Source: Undibacterium sp.
GTDB taxonomy: Bacteria; Pseudomonadota; Gammaproteobacteria; Burkholderiales; Burkholderiaceae_D
Direction: 5' to 3'
Assembly: GCF_030651495.1 (NCBI RefSeq)
Contig: NZ_JAUSFI010000101.1
Span: 62,001 to 126,000 of the forward strand
Length of the DNA stretch: 64,000 nucleotides
The position numbers and the translations under genes are program-made. This document shows, one piece after another, positions 35,286 to 44,200 of the stretch (position 1 is its first letter; every line of letters starts with the position of its first letter). Below the pieces are notes generated by a model. That model had not been told where the DNA came from. It ran no database searches and was given only the letters and a program-made list of their open reading frames with translations.

Positions 35286-37799
35286 ATGAAAAACGACGAA
35301 CAATTTGTTGGTGTAATGTCGAAATTATTAAAATTGAATATTAATCAATATTTAACAATCGATGATAATGTAACGAACTTCTTAGATAGTAACGAGATAA
35401 GTCTCTTGCTAAGTTTTGCTTCAGTTTTTTCCCTTTCGGAAGATACTTCAGACATATCACTTACCTACGAAATTTGCAGTCGTTTAATCGAATCTCATGG
35501 CCAGGGAAATCCGAATGTAGTTTCAATCACGGATGCCTTGCTCTCTCGGATTGGAAATTTTCCAGGGCGGTCGTTACTTCGTGAAAAATTTTTAAATAAT
35601 GACGAGCCACCTGTACCCTTTGCTATATCTATCGAGCGTATTGCCCGTACAGTAGAAAATACCGTAGGGGAGTCTAATGCTCTCACCGACTTTCAATATA
35701 AATTATACGACTCGTTAGAGCGAGAAACGTCTCTTAGCGTTTCAGCGCCTACGTCAGCAGGAAAATCTTTCATTTTAAATCTCGACTTGGTACGAAGACT
35801 TAGACATGAGATAAACCCATGCATTGTTTACATTGTTCCAACACGCGCTCTTGTTTCTGAAGTTGTTTCGCGCATCAGAAATACTATTCGATCAGAGGAA
35901 ATTCACGAAATTATAGTAAGGACCGCTCCATTCCCCATTACGAGTCTTGCACCGCGCCGTGGTGTCGTTTATGTATTGACCCAAGAGCGTCTCCTCAGTT
36001 TGCTGTCCATTTCAAATGGGGAAATTAGTATTTCGTTACTAATTGTTGACGAGGCTCATGAATTGCAGAAAGGTAAGCGTGGAATTTTATTGCAAAATGC
36101 AATCGATTTAGCGCTAAAGCGATGCCCGAATATGGCGATTTTTTTCGCGAGCCCATTGATTAAAAATCCCGGCTATATTCTAGAGATTTTTAAGCGATCC
36201 TCAAATGGAAGATTTTTTACCGAGGAAATTTCTCCCGTCTCACAAAATATTATATTGATTTCGGAAGTGGCCAAGAAGCCACAGAAAGTAAAAATACAAC
36301 TATTAACCTCTAGGTCTAATGTTGACATTGGAACATCAGATATAGATTTTAACTTTCGTGAATCTAAAATTAAGCAAAAGGCTAACTTCGCAGTCCAGAT
36401 TTGCAAAAAGAACGAATCGGTTATTATTTTCGCAGATAGCGCGGCACTCGCTGAGGAGAGTGCGCTTTTTGTAGCAGATGCAAGGATCGATATAGAGCAA
36501 AGTGATGAAATTGCAGATTTTATAGATTTCATCAAAAAGGAAATTCATCCTGAATATCCTCTTATCGCATGCTTAAAAAAAGGCGTAGGATTTCATTATG
36601 GTGACATGCCATCGATCGTAAGAAATGGCGTGGAACGTCTTTTCAGAGAGTCTAAAATTCATTTTCTTTGTTGCACAAGCACGTTATTGCAGGGTGTCAA
36701 TTTACCCGCCAAACATATAGTGATCGAAAATCCTTATTTAGGTTCGAATCCTATGCAGCGAGCTGACTTTAGAAATCTCGCGGGACGAGCTGGGCGTCTA
36801 TTGAAGGAGTTTCATGGGAATATATGGTGCTTGAGACCTAGCGATTGGGCAGTCAAATCCTATCAGGGGGAGAATCTTCAGGAAATTAGGAGCGCCATGG
36901 GCGCGCTAATGGACGATGGCGGCTCCCTTATAAATGCTTTAACTGATAATTCAGTTCTGGACTCGGATCGGGAACTTGCTGACGCGGCCTTTAGTCGCCT
37001 ATATCATGAAGTGGTAGGACAACCGGAGGGGGAGCTGGAAACATACTCAAATTATAAAAATGAGCAAAACATGGAGATTTTGCAGAGAAATATTACACAT
37101 ATGACAGCATTAAAGATAGACATTCCTTCGGATGTAATAGAGTCACACAGATCACTTCGCCCTGACATGTTGCAAAAACTATATGATGCGATTAAAAGCG
37201 TTGAAGACCTGCGCGAAATTATTCTCGTAAATCCTTTTGAAAAATCTGGAAAGGGAAGAATGGAGATCGCGATCTCTATGATCAATGCAGCATTTGAAAT
37301 AAAAATGCATGATAAATATAGAAATTGGGTCTGTGGACTGGCCCACGATTGGGTTTGGGGTAAATCTATCGGTGAGCTGATATCGCAACGAATTGAGTAT
37401 GTCCGAAAGAAAAAAAGCGATACTGCAGCGTCTCCCACTATTCGGAAATTATTAAACGTAATCGAGAAGGAAATTAGATATAGCCTAGTGAAATATTTTG
37501 CTGCGTATGAAGACTTATTGAAAGCTGCTCTAGTAGAAAGATCGGGGAAAGACAAGGTGCCTGCGGTCGCGCCATATCATATTTATCTAGAATTTGGCTC
37601 ATGTGATCAAGTCGCGCTGAGTTTGATGGCTCTGGGTCTCTCGCGTTTTACGGCCATTAAATTAAAAATGGCTATAAACTGGGGAGAAGCGACAGAGCCA
37701 GAGGACTACCTGGCCCGGCTTGCAGCAACTAAGGTAACGAAACTTGATTTACCAATCCTGTGTAAAAATGAAATATTCGAATTGCTAGGACTTAGGTAG
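35286..37799 (+). CDS. hamB: Hachiman antiphage helicase HamB
   Basis: 837-residue SF2 helicase partner of HamA. Walker A APTSAGKS (154-161), 'VPTRAL' (184-189), DEAH at 255-258 (IVDEAHEL), motif IV-VI region with 'CTSTLLQGVNLPA', and 'RNLAGRAGR' as motif VI. The C-terminal third is helical and variable, as in other HamB. Known role is ATP-dependent DNA translocation and control of the HamA nuclease. The gene ends 21 bases from the convergent DUF3223 gene. Confidence 0.93.
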   Translation: MKNDEQFVGVMSKLLKLNINQYLTIDDNVTNFLDSNEISLLLSFASVFSLSEDTSDISLTYEICSRLIESHGQGNPNVVSITDALLSRIGNFPGRSLLREKFLNNDEPPVPFAISIERIARTVENTVGESNALTDFQYKLYDSLERETSLSVSAPTSAGKSFILNLDLVRRLRHEINPCIVYIVPTRALVSEVVSRIRNTIRSEEIHEIIVRTAPFPITSLAPRRGVVYVLTQERLLSLLSISNGEISISLLIVDEAHELQKGKRGILLQNAIDLALKRCPNMAIFFASPLIKNPGYILEIFKRSSNGRFFTEEISPVSQNIILISEVAKKPQKVKIQLLTSRSNVDIGTSDIDFNFRESKIKQKANFAVQICKKNESVIIFADSAALAEESALFVADARIDIEQSDEIADFIDFIKKEIHPEYPLIACLKKGVGFHYGDMPSIVRNGVERLFRESKIHFLCCTSTLLQGVNLPAKHIVIENPYLGSNPMQRADFRNLAGRAGRLLKEFHGNIWCLRPSDWAVKSYQGENLQEIRSAMGALMDDGGSLINALTDNSVLDSDRELADAAFSRLYHEVVGQPEGELETYSNYKNEQNMEILQRNITHMTALKIDIPSDVIESHRSLRPDMLQKLYDAIKSVEDLREIILVNPFEKSGKGRMEIAISMINAAFEIKMHDKYRNWVCGLAHDWVWGKSIGELISQRIEYVRKKKSDTAASPTIRKLLNVIEKEIRYSLVKYFAAYEDLLKAALVERSGKDKVPAVAPYHIYLEFGSCDQVALSLMALGLSRFTAIKLKMAINWGEATEPEDYLARLAATKVTKLDLPILCKNEIFELLGLR

Positions 37800-37820
37800 C
37801 AAAATAGAGCCAGCGACTAA

Positions 37821-38123
37821 TTATTTTGCATTGCGCACACATTTTTTCCAACTAATAACGTCGTCACTTCCATCCGTGCAATGAATGTGAAAGCATTTAT
37901 TGCCATATTCGTCCAAACGAACCTGAATGCGCTTTAGCCCGCTACCAATATGTTCTATATAGTTTGGATGAAATTTAAATAGCTCTGCACAAAATTGCTC
38001 GTCGACTTCCAGCAGATACGCCATAGGTGCGTATTTTGATATGAGCAATTGAATTTTCTCCACCAAATCGCCTTTTTTTTTGAAAAATTCATCTGCTATT
38101 TTTACAGGAATGGCGTTTCCCAT
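37821..38123 (-). CDS. DUF3223 (DCL-like) small protein
   Basis: 100-residue protein with AAGGAG ribosome site. The end 'LFKFHPNYIEHIGSGLKRIQ' and 'CFHIHCTDGSDDVISWKKC' follow the DUF3223 pattern (Phe-x-x-H-Pro, Ile-Gly-x-Gly, Cys-Phe, Asp-Gly-Ser, Lys-Lys-Cys). The family is found in plants (DCL, rRNA processing) and in phages and bacteria without assigned role. It lies inside the Hachiman cassette but convergent to it, so it is a passenger or an accessory; function unknown. Confidence 0.8.
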   Translation of the reverse strand: MGNAIPVKIADEFFKKKGDLVEKIQLLISKYAPMAYLLEVDEQFCAELFKFHPNYIEHIGSGLKRIQVRLDEYGNKCFHIHCTDGSDDVISWKKCVRNAK

Positions 38124-38604
38124 TTGAACTCCTTAAATACTTCAACGTACAATTTAACGTCTAGGAAAAATTTAGAAAATATCCTGAGCGAACGAATACA
38201 TATTATAGGCTCTTGTTCGCCATGCCCGCAGAGCTGCAACCGAAATCCCTACCCGAGATCAAATATACTACTTCCCACCCGTAATAAATAGACGCGTTGT
38301 AAACTCTTTTATATGCGACTTTTTACCCACAAGTCAGCAGGTTTGAATTACCAAGTGTTGGACTAGGGAAGCACGGATCATCTTACTTTCGCATGTGACG
38401 TTGAATGGACGCCTCATTGAAAGTTAATGACCGCAACTGCTGCATTTCTCTCGGTAGTCCCGTGAACCGTGACATGCAGCTCATGAACGACTGTCGTATT
38501 GAGTCATTCACGAAGGATAGAGTACTGCCGATTGCCCTCGACTTTCGACAATTGCTCACAACCGTGAAACCAATTAAAAATAACCATAGAAGTTGCAAAA
38601 TCAC
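38124..38604. other. Non-coding stretch before repeat H
   Basis: About 480 bases with no credible gene; short frames lack ribosome sites and known features. It forms, with 38682-39057, a 934-base gap before ardA. Confidence 0.5.
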
Positions 38605-38681
38605 ATGGACAGCCCGGACAGTGTGAGCACAAAAATCTAACACTTTAAAAAAACAGGGTCCACCTCGTCCAGGTAGACCAA
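38605..38681. repeat. Island iteron hairpin, copy H
   Basis: Left arm TGGACAGCC, CGGACAGTG, TGAGCACAA and right arm GTCCACCTC, GTCCAGGTA, GACCAAGTC, 9 bases apart. The spacer and right flank match copy G (for example AAAATCTAAC in the spacer and GTCAATTCTTAAATC after the arm). The left arm starts ATG-GAC and ends TAA after 11 sense codons, as in G. Confidence 0.85.
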
Positions 38682-39057
38682 GTCAATTCTTAAATCTCGG
38701 TAATAAATCCAAAGCAATACCCTCACAAGCTAATTCCACGGCATCTCTGTTTTTACCCGTCAATCTATCTGCACCACTTTTTCCCCGTCTCGCTAAAAAC
38801 GCCAAGATTTGCATGTCTGCGTATCAAAACAAGCATTCCCCTTCGTGATTTTCGGCAATCGGTTCCCACTTCGTTGCGACTGCGATTTTGACAAATTGCT
38901 TGCATTGCTTCTTGTCCAGCCATGCCATTCGTGGCTTAGGCGAAACGACTCAAAAATGATGCAGATAAACGAGTTGTGAAGTCTGCAAAAACAGAGCAAG
39001 TCTTCAATCAACTTCAGGCTCAACCAGCCTAAAAACGATACGAAAGCAGAGAACACC

Positions 39058-39564
39058 ATGAGCACATTTTTCGCACAGCCTTATAGCTTGGACGCAGTTG
39101 GTTTTTACTTTGATACCTTGGAGGCATACACCGAGAAATCAGAAAACCTGCTGGACGCTTTTGGCAGCCCTGTAGAAGAGTTTGAAATCCAATTCATAGA
39201 CGGTGACGACTGCGAGTTATTTTCAGCGTGTGGTATCAATCAAGCCAATTTAAACCGATGGTTTGAAACCATTGCAGATTTAGCCGAACATGAAAAAACA
39301 GCCTTGTATTACTTGTGCAGTGTTTCAGGCTATAACTTGGAAAATGCTTTGGATAAGCTGGAAGACGTGAATTTGTCCGAAGGTAATTTGAAAGACGTAG
39401 CTGAAACTCTCTTTGACGAATTTTACCTAAACGACGTACCTGAATCAGTGCGTGCTTATATTGATTACGAAAAATATGCGCGGGATTGTGAAATGGGTGG
39501 CGATTTATACGAATTTGATTTTAACGGCACAACCTGGACATGCACGAATGCATCAGGTGTATAG
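39058..39564 (+). CDS. ardA: Antirestriction protein ArdA
   Basis: 168-residue, strongly acidic DNA-mimic that binds and inhibits type I restriction enzymes in the cytoplasm. The C-terminal 'YIDYEKYARDCEMGGDLYEF' is the ArdA signature, and length is normal for the family. It is the last gene before attR and would be among the first or last transferred during mobilization. Its presence together with a complete type I system on one element implies either that the resident enzyme resists it or that expression is timed. Confidence 0.95.
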   Translation: MSTFFAQPYSLDAVGFYFDTLEAYTEKSENLLDAFGSPVEEFEIQFIDGDDCELFSACGINQANLNRWFETIADLAEHEKTALYYLCSVSGYNLENALDKLEDVNLSEGNLKDVAETLFDEFYLNDVPESVRAYIDYEKYARDCEMGGDLYEFDFNGTTWTCTNASGV

Positions 39565-39582
39565 ATTGAAAGAGTAATTAAC

Positions 39583-39616
39583 GGGGTGGGTAGTATGGGC
39601 ACCCACCTCCCCTTCT
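39583..39616 (+). terminator. Likely terminator of ardA
   Basis: GGGGTGGGT pairs with ACCCACC-T-CCCC, 19 bases after the stop codon; a weak CTTCTATT tail follows. Confidence 0.6.
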
Positions 39617-39637
39617 ATTAAAAATAACTGTGATCAG

Positions 39638-39668
39638 CAATTCGAATCCTAAAAGCGGATTCGAATTG
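39638..39668. other. Perfect 12-bp hairpin near attR
   Basis: CAATTCGAATCC and GGATTCGAATTG around a 7-nt loop, 134 bases inside attR. The arms contain TTCGAATCC, the same string as in the tRNA-Ser T arm; this may be coincidence or an attachment-region binding site. Confidence 0.6.
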
Positions 39669-39801
39669 AGTCAACGCAGAAATATAATCTTCAAATATAA
39701 TGGACAGGTGTCACTCATTGGGGTCACTCTTTTTTGCTTTCATGAGATGAAAATAAAAAAATAACTCCCTATAAATCAATGATTTATGTGTCTATGGCGA
39801 A

Positions 39802-39822
39802 GAATCCCCGTTTCTCCGCCAA
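39802..39822. other. Right attachment site (attR)
   Basis: Exact 21-nt copy of 12671-12691 without the rest of the tRNA. To its right is a strong terminator, as expected for the original tRNA-Ser downstream region. Confidence 0.93.
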
Positions 39823-39855
39823 GTACACCGCAAACGTTAGCCAAGTTTGCCTAAG

Positions 39856-39891
39856 AAGCCCCTAAGTAATCAACGACTTAGGGGCTTTTTT
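39856..39891 (+). terminator. Terminator, probably the original one of tRNA-Ser
   Basis: Perfect 12-bp stem AAGCCCCTAAGT/ACTTAGGGGCTT, 8-nt loop, T6 tract. The same stem occurs at 46891-46927. Confidence 0.88.
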
Positions 39892-39911
39892 CATGCCTGT
39901 AGCGGCAAAGT

Positions 39912-40070
39912 ATGCCCATTGACAGCCACACTCTTTGGGGCAGTCTTGGGGGAATAGTCATTGAGACTAAGAATAGTCGAATCATCCTATCCGCTGCACA
40001 AGTAGCCGCTTTAAAAGCATTGTTAATAGCAACGACAGAACAACGCCAAGGGACAAAGCCTACAAGCTAA
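39912..40070 (+). CDS. Small open frame of 52 codons, uncertain
   Basis: ATG 39912, ending 'SAAQVAALKALLIATTEQRQ' plus seven residues. No clear ribosome site (AAAG only). Helical tail; no family recognised. May be a chance frame in the 300-base region between the terminator and the L,D-transpeptidase gene. Confidence 0.3.
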   Translation: MPIDSHTLWGSLGGIVIETKNSRIILSAAQVAALKALLIATTEQRQGTKPTS

Positions 40071-40190
40071 CGGCTGGCAGTGGCATGATCTGCTAACCAA
40101 TCAGGCGATACAAAATTCGACAAAATCGAACTTGCAAGCAGCTTGAAATTTACCGAGTCGTGGAGGAGTGCTTGACAGAGAAAGACAAGA

Positions 40191-41084
40191 TCAGCGATTG
40201 CCGATTTGGGAGAGGATCTGCGCAGGCAAGTGTTTACTCTCGGCCTGCAGCCGTTCACGCTCGTCTACGTCATACGAGGCAAAAACTTTTTGTGCCGACC
40301 GGGTTTCCGGCAGTACATAGACAATGCCATTTGTCCGCTTAAAAGCGGTACTCACCACGTCTTTGAAAAATTTTGCCGGGACGTTAATGCATCCATAGGA
40401 AATACGATTATCGAGCGGCGACGGCGTTTCCAAGCGTTCCGCGCGGCGCTCTTTGGGGTTGGTGGTAATCACCGGATGCAGAGAGATTGCGGCATCGTAG
40501 TCGACCCAGAGAATTTCACCTCCGTGGACATTGTGACCCAGCGCAGACACAAAACGCCCCGCCGGAGTCGTGCGCTCACTGGGGAGAATGCTCGACAATT
40601 TTCGGGTGCCTATACCGGGGACGGAGTCATCGCCCTGCCCTAGTCCGAGCAGCGCAGAAGCTGCACCGCTAAGCCGACCTGCCGCATTGAATACAAACAC
40701 TTTAGCATCTACCTTATCAACAATCACGAATGGCATGCCGCGATTATCGCCCGAATCAACGATCCAGTCTGCTACCTGCCGAGCATCTTGGGAGGCATGC
40801 TCGCGCTCAAAGTTCACTCGTCTTGGATGCGGCGCCATAGCAGGTTCGAGTTTGCTAATTGCCGAGGCCACTGCATCCTTATGTGCGGGCAACGAATTGT
40901 TCTGATCGGACCGTTGCGCCGGTTCGCCTACTGCGAACGCCAGTTGCGAACTAAAGCCCGCCGCCAGAGCAAGGGAAAATCCTTTGGATATGACCGCTGT
41001 GATCGACAGCAAGCTCCTTGAACGCATTATGCAATGCATCCCCCCCCTAACGGGTGGCCATACATAGTTCTTATTGTTTGTCAT
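40191..41084 (-). CDS. L,D-transpeptidase (YkuD) family protein
   Basis: 297-residue exported protein with a YkuD catalytic core: His203 in AISLHPV and Ser229/Cys232 in RISYGCINVP. It would cross-link or anchor to peptidoglycan in the periplasm. The ATG at 41084 has an AAGGT ribosome site; internal ATGs at 41039 and 41027 follow a G-run and would place the hydrophobic signal segment (SITAVISKGFSLALAAGFSS) nearer the N-terminus, so the start is uncertain. It is downstream of the TpsA gene in the same direction with a gap of 171 bases. Confidence 0.87.
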   Translation of the reverse strand: MTNNKNYVWPPVRGGMHCIMRSRSLLSITAVISKGFSLALAAGFSSQLAFAVGEPAQRSDQNNSLPAHKDAVASAISKLEPAMAPHPRRVNFEREHASQDARQVADWIVDSGDNRGMPFVIVDKVDAKVFVFNAAGRLSGAASALLGLGQGDDSVPGIGTRKLSSILPSERTTPAGRFVSALGHNVHGGEILWVDYDAAISLHPVITTNPKERRAERLETPSPLDNRISYGCINVPAKFFKDVVSTAFKRTNGIVYVLPETRSAQKVFASYDVDERERLQAESKHLPAQILSQIGNR

Positions 41085-41255
41085 ATTATTACCTTAATAC
41101 AGAACAACGCGCCTGCAGATCATGGGCATGTATCACGGATCATGGATCACCAAACGAAAGTCACCCACAGCGGCAGGTTTCTCTTATCTGGTAGTAAATG
41201 CACATCGCCCCCGACGCGCACACGATATCAATCGGCGCATCGGGGAACCCTGCTC

Positions 41256-44200
41256 TTAATTACGATCTTGCTTAGGCGGATGATATGGAGCCACATAAAC
41301 TTTTGGTGGAACGATAACCGGTGGCGGAACAACATCTGGAGGTGACACGACAACCGGTGGTGGCACGATTACCGGCGGCGAAACAACATCTGGTGGTGCT
41401 ACGACAACCGGTGGTGGCACGATTACCGGCGGTGAAACAACATCTGGTGGTGCTACAACATCTGGTGGTGATACAACATCTGGTGGTGGCACGATTACCG
41501 GTGGCGGAACAACATCGGGGGGAGATACGACAACTGGTGGTGTCACGGGTGGCACTACCACAGGCGTCACGGTCAACAAACCATTGACATAGGTAATCGT
41601 GTAGTTAGATGGCGTGAAAGTACCACCCGTGGCGTTGCTAGGCGTGATGGGATACGGACCACCCACCGCGCTGGCCGTCGCTGGCGTACCGGTAGGGCTA
41701 GTTTCGGTAACACTGCCGACAGTCTCACCATTTTGCAGTGCCACCGGAGTAGTAAAAGCTGTGCTTGACGGAGTGAACGTCTGACCGTAGACCTTGGTCG
41801 TGTCGTTTGCCTTCACCGTCAGCGGTGCCGGCGTCACCGTTAATGTACCTGGAAGGTAGATGATATTGTAGTTGGATGGATCGAAGGTACCGGTAGCGCT
41901 GCCTGGCGTGATCGTTATCGGATGCGGGCTGCCTGCTACGCTGGCGGTCGCCGGCGTGCCGCTGGGGCTAGTCTCGGAAACGTTGGTGACAGTCTCTCCT
42001 GCTACCGGTGCTACCACTATCGTGAACGCCGTGCTGGCAGGTGTGAATGTCTGGCCGTAAACCTTGCTGGCGTTGTCCGCCTTCAGCGTCAGCGGTGCTG
42101 GTGTAATGTTGGCGGTAGTAATGGCACTCGTGTTAACGGTGTAATTGCCCGCATCGGCACCGGCAAGACTCAGGCCCGTACCCGTCACTGTCTTGCCGTC
42201 GGCTACATTCTTGTCGCTGAAAAGAGCACTGCCGCCGATGTAACTCACCGCATCCCCGGCAACAGGAGTGGCCAGCGTGCGGGTCACAATTGTTGCCGTG
42301 TTGTCGCCATCGTACATTTTATTGGCTGCTGTGATGCTACCAACAAGCGCCAGCGGCGTGATGGTACCTGGTGCTGTGTTGACGGTAACGCTGTAATTAT
42401 TCCCCCCGTTACCGTCGCTCACGGTATAGGGGCCAGTGGCAACCAGGGTGCTGTTATTCGTACCTAACACGTTCTTGCTGGCATAGGCCTGAGTCAACGT
42501 ACCATTCAAGGTATCTCCTGCCTGCAAATCGATGACAGTTGGCGTACCCACCGAGCTAGTGGTGCCATTATAGACACGGGTATCAGTTACCGCGTTGACC
42601 GTCAACGGCCTGACAAAGACGTCCGCCCGTGTAGTATAGGTTCCAGGCGTAGTTCCGAAAGGCGCAAAGAGATCATAAACAGCATCGCTAAAGGTGCTGT
42701 CAAAGGTGATCAGCTTGTTCGTCCCTACATGTTTGGTATCGAAATTAGCATTGGTTACAACTCCTAAGGTGGCAGCAGGGGCTACCCCCGCCAAATCAGG
42801 TTTAAGTCCGTTGACAGTTGCCGCAGTCGTACCGTCGTATATTTTATTGTCTCCCTTGCCAAACACCCAGGCTTTAGCATCTAACGCTCCGCCACCTGTC
42901 AACGTTGTGCCGTAATTAGTAATTTCGGCCCCGGTAGTGGCGTAACTGGCCGGATTGAAGCGGATCCTGAGTGTGCCGGTTCCTATGGTCAGGCAATTAC
43001 TGCCACAGGTAATGTTGACGGTTCCGCCAACGACTGCCCCTGGGCCGGTTCCATCATTGTCGCCGCGCAAGACGATGTCGCCAGTGGTGACTGTCATGGC
43101 ATTGTTCACGGTGACATTGCCTCCGGCGATAACTGAAACGGTTCCCGTGGTAATCGTCGTGGCGGCGTCCATGTTGACATTGCCTACGGCTTTGTAGCTA
43201 AGATTCCCGGTAGTCGTTTTCGTAGTCGCCTTCACGTCTATATTGCCTCCGGCGTTCACGACAAAGCTGCCATCGGTAGCGGTAATAGCCGAACCGGAAT
43301 TCACGGTGACATTCCGAACGGCGTTCAATGTCAGCGTCGTCGGTGCCGTCCATATAATCGGTGCGGCAACCAATGGAGTGCCAATGGTGATATCACCGGA
43401 CCCGACTCCAGCTGCGCCGGTGTTTACTGTATTGATGGTGACGCCGGTGGTGAGCAGTGCGGTGGTAATGTCGCTAACAGCCACGTTGGCGGTGCTTGCG
43501 CCAGCGCTTGGCGAGAAGACGTTCGGGTTGCCGCCGCTGAACGATGGACTGGACGCTGCGCCCGTGATTGTCACGTCAGCGGGGTCGAGCAGCCACATAC
43601 CGTACTTGCCGTTCGGCGCGCGGGTATCGACCTTGATGCCCGCTACGTCCAGATTGTGGCCAGAGGTTTCGATCAAGCCGCCGTCGCCGCCTTGCGTGCC
43701 GCCATTCGCCCTAATGCTGCCATAGGCGCGCGTTGAGTCGTCCGCCCATAAAACCACCTTGCCTCCATTGCCATTGGTGATAGCGTCAGCGGTGATGCTG
43801 GCATCCGCGCTCATATACGTCGCGGTGGCGTTCGGTACTGATGGGTTTTTGCCCTGATAGTCGCCGCCAATCAACACGGTGCCGCCGCCTGCGTCGCCGG
43901 AGGCGTTGATATGTCCGCCAAACAGGCCGACGTGCTGGCCGGTAACCGTCACGTTACCACCGGTCTGGCCCGTGCCCGTGCCGGAAGCATCCAGTGTGCC
44001 GCCTACGCTGACGGTACCGCTTTGCATGTCGCCCAGCAGTCTGATCGTGCCGTTGTGGTTTTCGAGGGTTTGTGCTCTTATTACGCCAGTATTATTGACC
44101 ACGCTTTGCAACAAAGTTCCCGCCGCCTGCGTAGTGAGCAGTACCTGTCCACCGTCCGCCTGGATTAAGCCGCCGTTCTGTACCAGCGAGTTCAACGTTC

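Larger units (their letters stand above)
12671..39822. mobile_element. Integrative and mobilizable genomic island in tRNA-Ser
   Basis: Bounded by an exact 21-nt direct repeat (12671-12691 and 39802-39822) that corresponds to the T-arm/acceptor 3' end of tRNA-Ser plus one base. Just inside is a tyrosine recombinase; the interior is more AT-rich than the flanks and carries an SF3 helicase, MOBQ mobilization genes with an oriT, restriction-modification, Hachiman, ArdA and unknown cargo. There is no type IV secretion apparatus, so it should be mobilized by a helper element rather than self-transmissible. Backbone REP-like repeats are absent inside, and an island-only repeat family is present. Confidence 0.93.

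Noticed and set aside
38405..38626. 73-codon frame before repeat H
   Set aside because: It runs into the repeat and has no ribosome site or family pattern.
14391..38681. The 9-nt repeats as a CRISPR array
   Set aside because: Units are 9 nt with no unique 30-nt spacers, copies are dispersed and inverted, and no cas genes are present.
12691..39801. Self-transmissible ICE
   Set aside because: Only mobilization genes are found; no VirB/Tra secretion channel or coupling ATPase is present.
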